Positions 1 to 5,305 of a stretch of DNA of 5,305 bases are shown here, in pieces. The position numbers were made by a program, and so were the translations under genes. How positions within the stretch are numbered: the stretch's first letter is position 1; every line of letters starts with the position of its first letter. Below the pieces are notes generated by a model, which ran no database searches, was not told the origin of the DNA, and saw nothing but the letters and a program-made list of their open reading frames with translations. The stretch comes from Bacteroidales bacterium. GTDB taxonomy: Bacteria; Bacteroidota; Bacteroidia; Bacteroidales; PUMT01. Location of the stretch: assembly GCA_007132365.1 (NCBI GenBank), contig SLOS01000195.1:1-5305 (forward strand), given 5' to 3'.

Positions 1-1788
1 CTGGAAACCAATATGGATCTTCTTGCAACCTATTCAAAAGATTGGGACGACTTTTATCTGTCAGCTTCCGGGGGCGGGAATATACTGTATTCAAGAAGTA
101 CCAACTCCAGTAATTCATCCATGAGCGGTACAGGTCTGATTGTTCCGAGTGTTTACACGGTACAGAACATAAGTTCAGCAGCCCTGAATTATTCCTCAGC
201 CCTGTACGAAAGGGCTGTGAACAGTATCTATGCTCTCGCGAATCTGGGATGGAGGGATATGGTCTATCTTGACCTGACAGCAAGGAACGACTGGTCCAGT
301 ACATTGCCGGTGGAAAATCAATCCTATTTTTACCCCTCAGCCTCTTTAAGTTTTCTGCTAAGTGAGGCTATTGATCTTGGCAGGAGTGTGAATATGCTGA
401 AACTCCGCGGAGGCTGGGCGCAGGTGGGTAACGATACATCACCCTACAGCCTTATTCCTGTTTACGGTGATTCCGGCCAGTGGGGCGAAGCCATAAGGCT
501 TAATAAACCCGGCACGTTGTTAACACCCAACCTTAAACCCGAGCAGGCCACCTCAAGGGAGTTCGGAACCGAGATCCGGATGTTCAACAACAGGCTGAGA
601 TTTGACGGGACCTATTATATGGTTGAAAACCGTAACCAGATCCTTGGCAATATCCCGCTGGCAGCTTCTTCAGGCTACAGTAACATTATGCTGAACGCAG
701 GGTTGCTGGAGAGCCAGGGTGTTGAAATAATGATAGGTGTTACACCTGTCAGGACAAATGACTGGAACTGGGATTTAAATATCAATTTCACAAGAAATGA
801 AACTATAATAAGGGAGCTTGCCGAGGGGGTTGATTTTATTGACTTCTGGCGTGACGCGAGGGTAGATGCCAGGGGTTATGCCTATGATCCCGCTGCAGGT
901 CATAACGGGCTTGTCGGTAATCTTTACTCGCCGCTTAAGAGAAAAGTTACCGATGTGAACTCCCCCTATTATGGATATCCTATTTTAAGAGAAGGTGTTG
1001 ATACGGGTTGGGTACCGGAAGATGAACCATCTCTGATCGGGAACTATAACCCGGACTTTATCATGGGGCTACAGTCACAGCTCCGTTTCAGGAATTTTAC
1101 ACTGAGTGCCACATTCGACTGGAGATCAGGCGGGCAGTATGTCTCACAGACATTCCGCTATTATGCAGAACAGTCTACCACCCAGACCTGGCTTGATAAT
1201 AACCTGGTTCATCCCGGCGATCTCGGACTTGGGCAGGAGCTTCGTGACTGGGTAGTGGCAAATGCGGACTGGCTTGTAAAGACTGAAGAATTTCTTCAGG
1301 TTGGCGGACCAACCCCTGAATATGGCGGGTTCCCTGAAACATTAAGCGGCATCAGAGTTTATGACGGGGTATTCACTCCCGGTGTAATGGGCTATTATGA
1401 TGATGACGGAAATTTTATTCTGGAAAAAGAAAACCTTGGAAACGAAGGAACAAATATTGTCCCCTATATATTAAGTAATCCCTGGAATTTCGGAACGCAA
1501 TCAGTCTTTGATGCAGATTATATTAAAATACGTGAAGTTTCCGTTGGCTTTCAGTTGCCGCAAAGCATTGCAAACAGATTGCGGGTTAAAGGTGCCAGTA
1601 TTTCTGTATACAGCCGGAATATAATATTGTGGACCAAGGATTCGCATTTTGGTGTTGATCCTGAAAGGGCTTACCAGGCTGAATCCTCCGCGGGTACCAG
1701 AGGGATGCAGTTCAAACAGGGAATAGAGAGATACAATGTTGATCCGCGTGTCATTCCCGTTGGTTTTAGATTAGGCCTTAATTTTTAG
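1..1788 (+). CDS. SusC/RagA-family TonB-linked outer membrane transporter, C-terminal part (5' end outside window)
   Basis: Energy-dependent outer-membrane importer that works with the SusD-like lipoprotein encoded next; the SusD lid captures the ligand and TonB drives its passage through the SusC barrel. The frame is open from base 1 (L-E-T-N before the first Met at 13), so this is a 5'-truncated gene. The 595 visible codons are about the last 55-60% of a family member of usual size (roughly 1000-1100 aa). Signal peptide, carboxypeptidase-D-like domain, TonB box and plug lie upstream of the window. What is seen is barrel: the RNDWSSTLP strand (283-309), RGGWAQVGND (406-435), LKPEQATSREFGTEI (532-576), SVFDADYIKIREVSVGF (1501-1551), and a final strand VGFRLGLNF ending in Phe (1759-1785), as BAM-inserted barrels do. 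A loop-rich stretch at about 1160-1500, with an acidic DDDGN turn, probably forms extracellular loops. Stop is TAG. Family assignment is firm; the substrate is not deducible. Confidence 0.95.
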   Translation: METNMDLLATYSKDWDDFYLSASGGGNILYSRSTNSSNSSMSGTGLIVPSVYTVQNISSAALNYSSALYERAVNSIYALANLGWRDMVYLDLTARNDWSSTLPVENQSYFYPSASLSFLLSEAIDLGRSVNMLKLRGGWAQVGNDTSPYSLIPVYGDSGQWGEAIRLNKPGTLLTPNLKPEQATSREFGTEIRMFNNRLRFDGTYYMVENRNQILGNIPLAASSGYSNIMLNAGLLESQGVEIMIGVTPVRTNDWNWDLNINFTRNETIIRELAEGVDFIDFWRDARVDARGYAYDPAAGHNGLVGNLYSPLKRKVTDVNSPYYGYPILREGVDTGWVPEDEPSLIGNYNPDFIMGLQSQLRFRNFTLSATFDWRSGGQYVSQTFRYYAEQSTTQTWLDNNLVHPGDLGLGQELRDWVVANADWLVKTEEFLQVGGPTPEYGGFPETLSGIRVYDGVFTPGVMGYYDDDGNFILEKENLGNEGTNIVPYILSNPWNFGTQSVFDADYIKIREVSVGFQLPQSIANRLRVKGASISVYSRNIILWTKDSHFGVDPERAYQAESSAGTRGMQFKQGIERYNVDPRVIPVGFRLGLNF

Positions 1789-1808
1789 AAACTAAAAAAA
1801 TTAAAATT
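1789..1808 (+). promoter_or_regulatory. A-rich susC-susD junction / SD-less translation initiation region
   Basis: The 20 bp between the susC stop and the susD ATG contain only A and T apart from one C (about 13 A), with no GGAG-like Shine-Dalgarno sequence. Bacteroidota commonly start translation from A-rich, unstructured leaders instead of a strong anti-SD match, so this supports the ATG at 1809. There is no room for a terminator and no promoter is seen, so susC and susD should be co-transcribed. Confidence 0.6.
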
Positions 1809-3464
1809 ATGTACAGAATAAAAAATAGCGTTAAAATACTTCTGGCCCTGGTACTTGTTGCTTCAGTTTCGTGCCATGACCTTGAAGAGCTCAATATCAA
1901 TCCCAATGGTGTCGATCCGCAAAAGGCCGATCCGAACCTGTTAATGGCTACAATTATAACCAGTGTGGGATTGAATGTAGTGGACCTGGGATTTGGTGAT
2001 ATTGCAGGTGTTATGCAGCATACCCAGAAAGACGGATGGGCAGGTAGCCATAACCGTTATGAATGGGATGACCGTGCCAAGAGCTGGCGCACCTATTATA
2101 ATATCCTGAGAAATATAGATGAGTTGTATAAAAAAGCTGTGGACAGGGACCTTGAATTCCACCAGGGTGTAGCCAAGGTGATGGAGGCATATACTTTCGG
2201 CCTGATAGCCGATCTTTATGGTGATGCACCCTACTCTCAGGCATTGAGAGGAGAAGAGGGAAGTGACTATTTCAGTCCGGTATTTGATTCTCAGAGGGAA
2301 ATTTATCTTGGAATACTTGCCGATCTGGAAACAGCCAATACTTTGCTATCCAAAGGTCAGAATGCTTATCAGGGTATCAATGCAACGCAGGATGTGCTGT
2401 TCAGGGGAAATGTTGCAAAATGGAGGAAGTTTTCCAATTCCCTGGCACTGAGGTATTATTTGAGGATTTCAGAAAAGGAACCCTCCATTGCAACGCAGGG
2501 GATAAGCAATATTTATAACAACCCGTCGGATTATCCCCTGATAGCAAGTCATAATGATGATGCCAACATGGGGTTCATCGGTTCATCACCGGCAAATTCA
2601 TGGCCCACCAACACTGTTTTTGACATTGACCCGCGGGGACAATATAACAGGAAAAAGTTGTGTGCCACACTGGTTGAAGCTATGCAGGCATTGAACGACC
2701 CCAGGCTGGGAGTATGGGCCAACAAAGTTGAGATACCCCTTGTACTGGACACTGACCCTGACAATGCCAACAGGGATGAGATAGTTGACGGTAAGAGGTA
2801 TATCGGGCAGAATATTGTTGATCGCTATCTGGCTGATGGAGGAGCACCACTGAATTATGATGAAGAATATGTGGGCCTCCCTCCTGCAGAGCCCGGAGCA
2901 TCCACCTACAACTTAAACCCGAACCTTGATCAGGGAACTTATAACCCTCACGCTTCGATGATGAACGACATTTATAAGGATGTTGCCGGCCCGCTGCTGT
3001 TGTCGAGAATGATGTCGGCATCAGAGGTGCATTTTATCCTTTCCGAAGCAGCGATGAAGGGCTGGATAGCCGCAGATGCAGAAGCCCATTACAAAGAGGG
3101 CATCAGGCAGTCCCTGAATGCCTGGGGTGTTGGTAATGCATACGAGAATTATATTGCAGGCGCACCTTTTGGGGGACTGGAAGAGCTTATTGAGCAAAAA
3201 TGGATAGCAAGCTGGTCTGCTGCAGCCGAGGCATGGTTCGATTACAGAAGAACGGGGCTGCCTGTTCTGGAATCAGGTCCGGCAGCAAGCAGGCAGGCAA
3301 TTCCGCTGCGTTTTTACTATCATTTCAATGATGAGATAACCCTTAATCCGAATGCCCAGGCAGCTATCAATAACCTTCAGACAACCGAGTTTACAGCGCC
3401 CGACACTGAGAACAGCGCCTGGTCCAGGTTCTGGCTGTTGCAGGGAACGGGTAAGCCATGGTGA
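1809..3464 (+). CDS. SusD/RagB-family nutrient-binding outer membrane lipoprotein (SusD-like_2 type)
   Basis: Surface lipoprotein that forms the ligand-capturing lid on the SusC partner. The 551 aa match the family's usual length (about 500-600). Residues 1-21 are a lipoprotein signal peptide (basic YRIKNSVK, then a hydrophobic run), with the lipidated Cys at residue 22 (ASVSC). The residues after it, HDLEEL, are acidic, which resembles surface-export signals of Bacteroidota lipoproteins. NINPNGVDPQKADPNLL (29-45) is the characteristic N-terminal segment. Further family patterns are IADLYGDAPYSQAL (133-146), KWRKFSNSLALRYYLRIS (204-221), EVHFILSEAAMKGW (406-419, TPR-like helix), KWIASWSAAAEAWFDYRR (464-481) and IPLRFYYHFNDEITLNPN (498-515). 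These patterns fit the SusD-like_2 subgroup (PF12771 from memory; no search run) better than classical starch-type SusD. The gene lies 20 bp after susC and its TGA overlaps the next ATG. The ligand could be glycan, peptide or another nutrient. Confidence 0.94.
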   Translation: MYRIKNSVKILLALVLVASVSCHDLEELNINPNGVDPQKADPNLLMATIITSVGLNVVDLGFGDIAGVMQHTQKDGWAGSHNRYEWDDRAKSWRTYYNILRNIDELYKKAVDRDLEFHQGVAKVMEAYTFGLIADLYGDAPYSQALRGEEGSDYFSPVFDSQREIYLGILADLETANTLLSKGQNAYQGINATQDVLFRGNVAKWRKFSNSLALRYYLRISEKEPSIATQGISNIYNNPSDYPLIASHNDDANMGFIGSSPANSWPTNTVFDIDPRGQYNRKKLCATLVEAMQALNDPRLGVWANKVEIPLVLDTDPDNANRDEIVDGKRYIGQNIVDRYLADGGAPLNYDEEYVGLPPAEPGASTYNLNPNLDQGTYNPHASMMNDIYKDVAGPLLLSRMMSASEVHFILSEAAMKGWIAADAEAHYKEGIRQSLNAWGVGNAYENYIAGAPFGGLEELIEQKWIASWSAAAEAWFDYRRTGLPVLESGPAASRQAIPLRFYYHFNDEITLNPNAQAAINNLQTTEFTAPDTENSAWSRFWLLQGTGKPW

Positions 3465-4447
3465 CAAGGGGTGAATTGAGAAAACTGATTCTTTTTGTAC
3501 TGGCAGGGATATTTGCTTTATCCCTGCCAGCCTGTTCAGCAAGGAAGTTTAAGAGCGGGGATGGGCTAAAGGCGCCAAGGGGTTACAGAAGCGAGTTCTT
3601 TCTGAAAGCCGCTTATGCAATGGGAAGGTTGGACCTTGTTGACATGGAGCCTGATATTCCTCCGGAGCTGAAGGTATACAGCGATGTTGAATATAAAAAA
3701 ACAGATTCACTCTCTTTAAAACTGGATATTTACAGATTAAAAGAACTGACTGAACCGGTGCCCGTCGTGATTTTTATTCACGGCGGGTCCTGGAAGTCGG
3801 GAAGAAGGTCGGATTACCTTCCATATCTGGTCGATTATGCACTGAAGGGGTACGTTACCATAACGGTTTCCTATCGTCTCTCAAGGGTAGCTCTGTTTCC
3901 GGCAGCTGTTCAGGATGTTTTCTGCGCTATCAGGTGGGTGCGGGACAATGCCGGCGAATATGGTATTGATCCCGAAAGGGTAGCACTGGCAGGTGCTTCA
4001 GCAGGGGCTCATCTTGCAATGATGGCGGGCTATGCCGCCGGAGATCCTTTATTCAATGCCGGTTGCAACCATGAAAGCATGGTAAAGGTAAATGCCGTGG
4101 TTAACTTTTATGGCCCGGTAGATCTCACGGTTGATTTTGCCCGTGAATCCGGTCCGCTAAAGGAGTTTTTAGGGAAGAGTTATCATGAGGCTCCGGACCT
4201 GTACCGTAAAGTCTCTCCGTTCACCTATATTACACCTGACGATCCGCCTACCCTTACATTTCACGGGACCATTGATTCCGTTGTCCCTGTAAGCCAGGCC
4301 GATTCTCTTGATACCTGGTTGAACAGGGCCGGAGTGACACATGAATATCACAGGCTTAAAGGATGGCCGCATGCTATGGACATAGGAAAAAAAGTAAATG
4401 AATATTGCCAGCATTATATGGATATATTTCTGAATAGATATCTGTAA
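3458..4447 (+). CDS. Alpha/beta-hydrolase lipoprotein, esterase/acetyl-esterase type (BD-FAE-like)
   Basis: Predicted serine esterase, 329 aa. Residues 1-25 form a signal peptide with a good lipobox, L23-P24-A25-C26, so it is probably a lipoprotein. The mature N-terminus is basic (SARKFKSG), unlike the acidic one of the neighbouring SusD, which may keep it facing the periplasm (inference). The catalytic layout is complete: oxyanion-hole HGGSW (108-112), nucleophile elbow GASAG with Ser181, Asp273 in HGTIDSVVP, and His305 in GWPHAMD. The HGG motif and the DVEYKKTDSLSLKLDIY lead-in (76-92) resemble the BD-FAE/acetyl-esterase branch of the fold. The ATG overlaps the susD stop in ATGGTGA (7 bp), pointing to translational coupling and a role on the same nutrient, for example deacylating it. 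GTG at 3461 is an adjacent alternative start. Tandem TAA TAA stops end it. A perfect hairpin lies in the signal-peptide codons. Fold and triad are firm; substrate unknown, and a peptidase or lipase role is not excluded. Confidence 0.9.
   Translation: MVTRGELRKLILFVLAGIFALSLPACSARKFKSGDGLKAPRGYRSEFFLKAAYAMGRLDLVDMEPDIPPELKVYSDVEYKKTDSLSLKLDIYRLKELTEPVPVVIFIHGGSWKSGRRSDYLPYLVDYALKGYVTITVSYRLSRVALFPAAVQDVFCAIRWVRDNAGEYGIDPERVALAGASAGAHLAMMAGYAAGDPLFNAGCNHESMVKVNAVVNFYGPVDLTVDFARESGPLKEFLGKSYHEAPDLYRKVSPFTYITPDDPPTLTFHGTIDSVVPVSQADSLDTWLNRAGVTHEYHRLKGWPHAMDIGKKVNEYCQHYMDIFLNRYL
3500..3530. repeat. Perfect 12-bp inverted repeat (stem-loop) inside the start of the hydrolase gene
   Basis: CTGGCAGGGATA (3500-3511) and its exact reverse complement TATCCCTGCCAG (3519-3530) flank a 7-nt loop, TTTGCTT. 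All 12 pairs are Watson-Crick and 7 are G-C. It begins 36 nt after the susD stop and lies in the codons for the signal-peptide core (L-A-G-I-F-A-L-S-L-P-A). Downstream is CCTGTTCAGC, with no T-run, so it is not a standard intrinsic terminator; the antisense direction has none either. The structure is seen directly; its function is unknown. It may protect the susCD mRNA 3' region or reduce hydrolase translation. Confidence 0.85.
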
Positions 4448-4537
4448 TAAATAAAATTCAAATATATTATTAACCTGCTGCAACCCTGACATGCTTTTCT
4501 GCATCATTAAAATAAGGGAATAAACTGTTAAACCCTG

Positions 4538-4564
4538 AAATTTTAGGCCGGAATTATAAAATTT
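4538..4564. repeat. 8-bp A/T inverted repeat upstream of the sigma gene
   Basis: AAATTTTA (4538-4545) and its exact complement TAAAATTT (4557-4564) surround an 11-nt spacer that includes GGCCGG. It ends 69 bp before the sigma start, so it could be an operator or a weak stem. A pure A/T arm of 8 bp is expected by chance about once in a window of this size, and no regulator is implicated. Confidence 0.3.
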
Positions 4565-4587
4565 GATGGCGAAAATAACCGTTAATT

Positions 4588-4626
4588 GGCTTAGAAATGC
4601 TTTCTTTGAAAGTAATTAATTAAGCC
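4588..4626 (+). promoter_or_regulatory. Possible nested leader hairpin just before the sigma factor start
   Basis: The inner stem CTTTC (4600-4604) pairs with GAAAG (4608-4612) across a TTT loop and extends by G·U and U-A pairs to 4598/4614. The outer stem GGCTTA (4588-4593) pairs with TAAGCC (4621-4626) and can extend by two G·U pairs into GG at 4627-4628. This would close a structure directly against the purine run GGGAG (4627-4631) and the TTG start (4634). The same bases hold TTTCTTTG (4601-4608), one mismatch from the Bacteroidota -7 consensus TAnnTTTG, but no convincing -33 TTTG is placed in front of it. If that promoter were used, the hairpin would not be transcribed, so the two readings exclude each other. 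Confidence 0.3.
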
Positions 4627-4633
4627 GGGAGAA

Positions 4634-5197
4634 TTGACGGATAAGCTGGACGATATAATTGCCGGTTGCACTGCAGGCAAAAGGCAGAGTCAGGAAGAGT
4701 TGTACAGGATGCTCTCTCCTAAAATGTATGCAGTTTGCCTTCAATATGCATCAGATGCTGATGAGGCAAGCGATTTCCTGCAGGAGGGATTTGTAAGGGT
4801 CTTTACCATGATAAAGAGTTACCGTGGAGAAGGTTCTTTTGAAGGCTGGGTAAGAAAGATAATGGTAAATACGGCTCTGCAGTTCATAAGAAAGAAAAGG
4901 CGGCTGTATGTTGTAAATGAAGAAATAACAGAGGATGTCGGCTACCAGATGCCACATATAGATTATGAACTTGAAGCCGAAGACCTTCTCCGGATGATTA
5001 AGGAGTTGCCTTTGAACCAGCGGATAATATTTAACCTTTATGCAATTGAAGGTTATAATCATGCAGAAATAGAAAGTATGACGGGAATGCCGGAAAATAC
5101 ATCAAAATCACATCTTCACCGTGCCAGGATAGCCCTGAAGAAGATGCTTGACAGAAGTATTCCCTCCGGGAGCAAAAAATTGAAAAAAAATGTCTGA
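4634..5197 (+). CDS. RNA polymerase sigma-70 family factor, ECF-like
   Basis: Directs RNA polymerase to a specific promoter set. The 187 aa are typical of Bacteroidota ECF-type factors having only regions 2 and 4. Region 2 spans about residues 23-92: DEASDFLQEGFVRVF (43-57) is the core-binding helix, and GSFEGWVRKIMVNTALQFIR (67-86) covers the -10 recognition and melting part. Region 4 spans about 118-172: LPLNQRIIFNLYAIEGYNHAEI (125-146) and the recognition helix TSKSHLHRARIALKKML (156-172). The linker 93-117 is acidic. The start is taken as TTG because homologous factors begin close to T-D-K-L-D-D-I-I-x-G-C and the first in-frame ATG (residue 26) would remove part of region 2; a stop at 4613-4615 limits extension. 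GGGAG lies only 2 nt before TTG, too close for a good SD. The gene overlaps the next by 8 bp, typical of sigma/partner pairs. Its regulon is unknown, and control of the upstream susCD unit is not shown. Confidence 0.93.
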   Translation: MTDKLDDIIAGCTAGKRQSQEELYRMLSPKMYAVCLQYASDADEASDFLQEGFVRVFTMIKSYRGEGSFEGWVRKIMVNTALQFIRKKRRLYVVNEEITEDVGYQMPHIDYELEAEDLLRMIKELPLNQRIIFNLYAIEGYNHAEIESMTGMPENTSKSHLHRARIALKKMLDRSIPSGSKKLKKNV

Positions 5198-5305
5198 AAA
5201 GAAGCGATATATTGACGGGATATTCAGAAAAGGATTGTCAGACCATCAAGCCATGCCTCCGGCGGAAGCATGGGAAAAAATTAACTCCCGGCTGGAGCGG
5301 GATAA
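5190..5305 (+). CDS. Probable sigma-factor partner (anti-sigma-like or related membrane protein), N-terminal fragment
   Basis: Only 38 codons are visible before the right edge. The ATG at 5190 lies inside the end of the sigma gene, overlapping it by 8 bp in the +1 frame, so translation is probably coupled. The purine-rich AAAAAAAATG context is a typical Bacteroidota start; GGGAG at 5168-5172 is too distant (17 nt) for normal SD use. The peptide contains YIDGIFRKGLSDH (7-19), MPPAEAW (22-28) and EKINSRL (29-35). The pattern F..GL....PP...W..I...L is one I associate with the cytoplasmic N-terminus of Bacteroidota proteins encoded right after sigma genes, many of which continue with one membrane segment and a periplasmic or beta-barrel-like domain. 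It does not look like a FecR-type anti-sigma start. The gene is real with good confidence; the anti-sigma role rests on position and pattern only. Confidence 0.7.
   Translation, partial: MSEKKRYIDGIFRKGLSDHQAMPPAEAWEKINSRLERD

Larger units (their letters stand above)
4448..4633. other. Non-coding spacer between the susCD-hydrolase unit and the sigma factor unit
   Basis: This 186-bp AT-rich stretch has no credible ORF on either strand. It probably holds the 3' end of the upstream transcript and the promoter and leader of the sigma gene. No GC-rich hairpin plus T-run is present; ATGC-TTTTCT-GCAT (4491-4504) is only a 4-bp stem. Visible small elements are a direct repeat AACCCTGA (4482-4489 and 4531-4538), an 8-bp A/T inverted repeat (4538-4564) and a nested hairpin (4588-4626). 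Individually these are near chance level in such AT-rich DNA. Confidence 0.6.

Noticed and set aside
2379..2499. Repeated TGCAACGCAGG within susD
   Set aside because: Two approximate 11-bp copies in coding sequence, in different protein contexts; best explained by chance and codon use.
2680..3021. Open frame on the minus strand opposite susD (113 codons)
   Set aside because: It lies wholly antisense to a convincing SusD coding sequence, its translation has no recognisable domain and is rich in Ser, His, Arg and Pro, as shadow frames are. Other minus-strand frames within susD were rejected for the same reason.
3500..3530. The strong hairpin as an intrinsic transcription terminator after susD
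   Set aside because: No T-run follows the stem on either strand, and the hairpin lies within the coding sequence of the coupled downstream gene.
4491..4504. ATGC-TTTTCT-GCAT as a terminator after the hydrolase
   Set aside because: The stem is only 4 bp and no T-run follows; the T's lie in the loop.
4169..4507. Minus-strand open frame covering the hydrolase 3' end and part of the spacer (112 codons)
   Set aside because: It is antisense to the Asp and His catalytic region of the hydrolase, has no family pattern, and has no initiation signal.
4557..4565. TAAAATTTG as a Bacteroidota -7 element for the sigma gene
   Set aside because: The spacer between TA and TTTG is 3 nt instead of 2, and no TTTG stands at the expected -33 position; it overlaps the A/T inverted repeat and is probably compositional.
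4709..4711. ATG at sigma residue 26 as the true start
   Set aside because: It would delete the conserved N-terminal helix of region 2 and leave about 75 nt of well-matched coding sequence unused; TTG at 4634 fits the family better.

Overview
The window looks like Bacteroidota (Bacteroidetes) chromosome, all genes on the + strand. The evidence is a SusC/RagA-type TonB-dependent transporter followed by its SusD-type lipoprotein, A-rich translation starts without a Shine-Dalgarno sequence, and a short sigma-70 family gene coupled to a gene whose product starts with the Bacteroidota-type F..GL....PP...W..I pattern. Base composition is moderate (not AT-extreme). I cannot name the genus; a free-living or anaerobic Bacteroidales/Marinilabiliales-like organism is only a guess.

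Layout. (1) 1-1788: C-terminal part of a SusC outer-membrane transporter, cut by the window's left edge. (2) 1809-3464: complete SusD-like nutrient-binding lipoprotein, 20 bp downstream. (3) 3458-4447: an alpha/beta-hydrolase (esterase-type) lipoprotein whose start overlaps the susD stop by 7 bp. Genes 1-3 look like one transport/hydrolysis operon: the hydrolase would act on a nutrient that SusC/SusD bind and import. No glycoside hydrolase or other substrate-defining enzyme is visible, so the substrate is unknown. (4) 4448-4633: a 186-bp non-coding spacer with short repeats and a possible nested hairpin next to the following start. (5) 4634-5197: an ECF-like sigma factor, probably started from TTG. 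(6) 5190-5305: the beginning of a probable sigma partner (anti-sigma-like or related membrane protein), overlapping the sigma gene by 8 bp and cut by the right edge. Genes 5-6 form a second translationally coupled unit. Nothing in the sequence proves that it controls the susCD unit.

The most notable non-coding signal is a perfect 12-bp inverted repeat with a 7-nt loop at 3500-3530. It sits just after the susD stop and inside the signal-peptide codons of the hydrolase. It has no U-tract, so it looks more like an mRNA stability or translation-tuning element than a terminator. No RNA genes, CRISPR arrays, insertion sequences or convincing intrinsic terminators were seen. The window is otherwise a fairly ordinary Bacteroidota nutrient-uptake locus.
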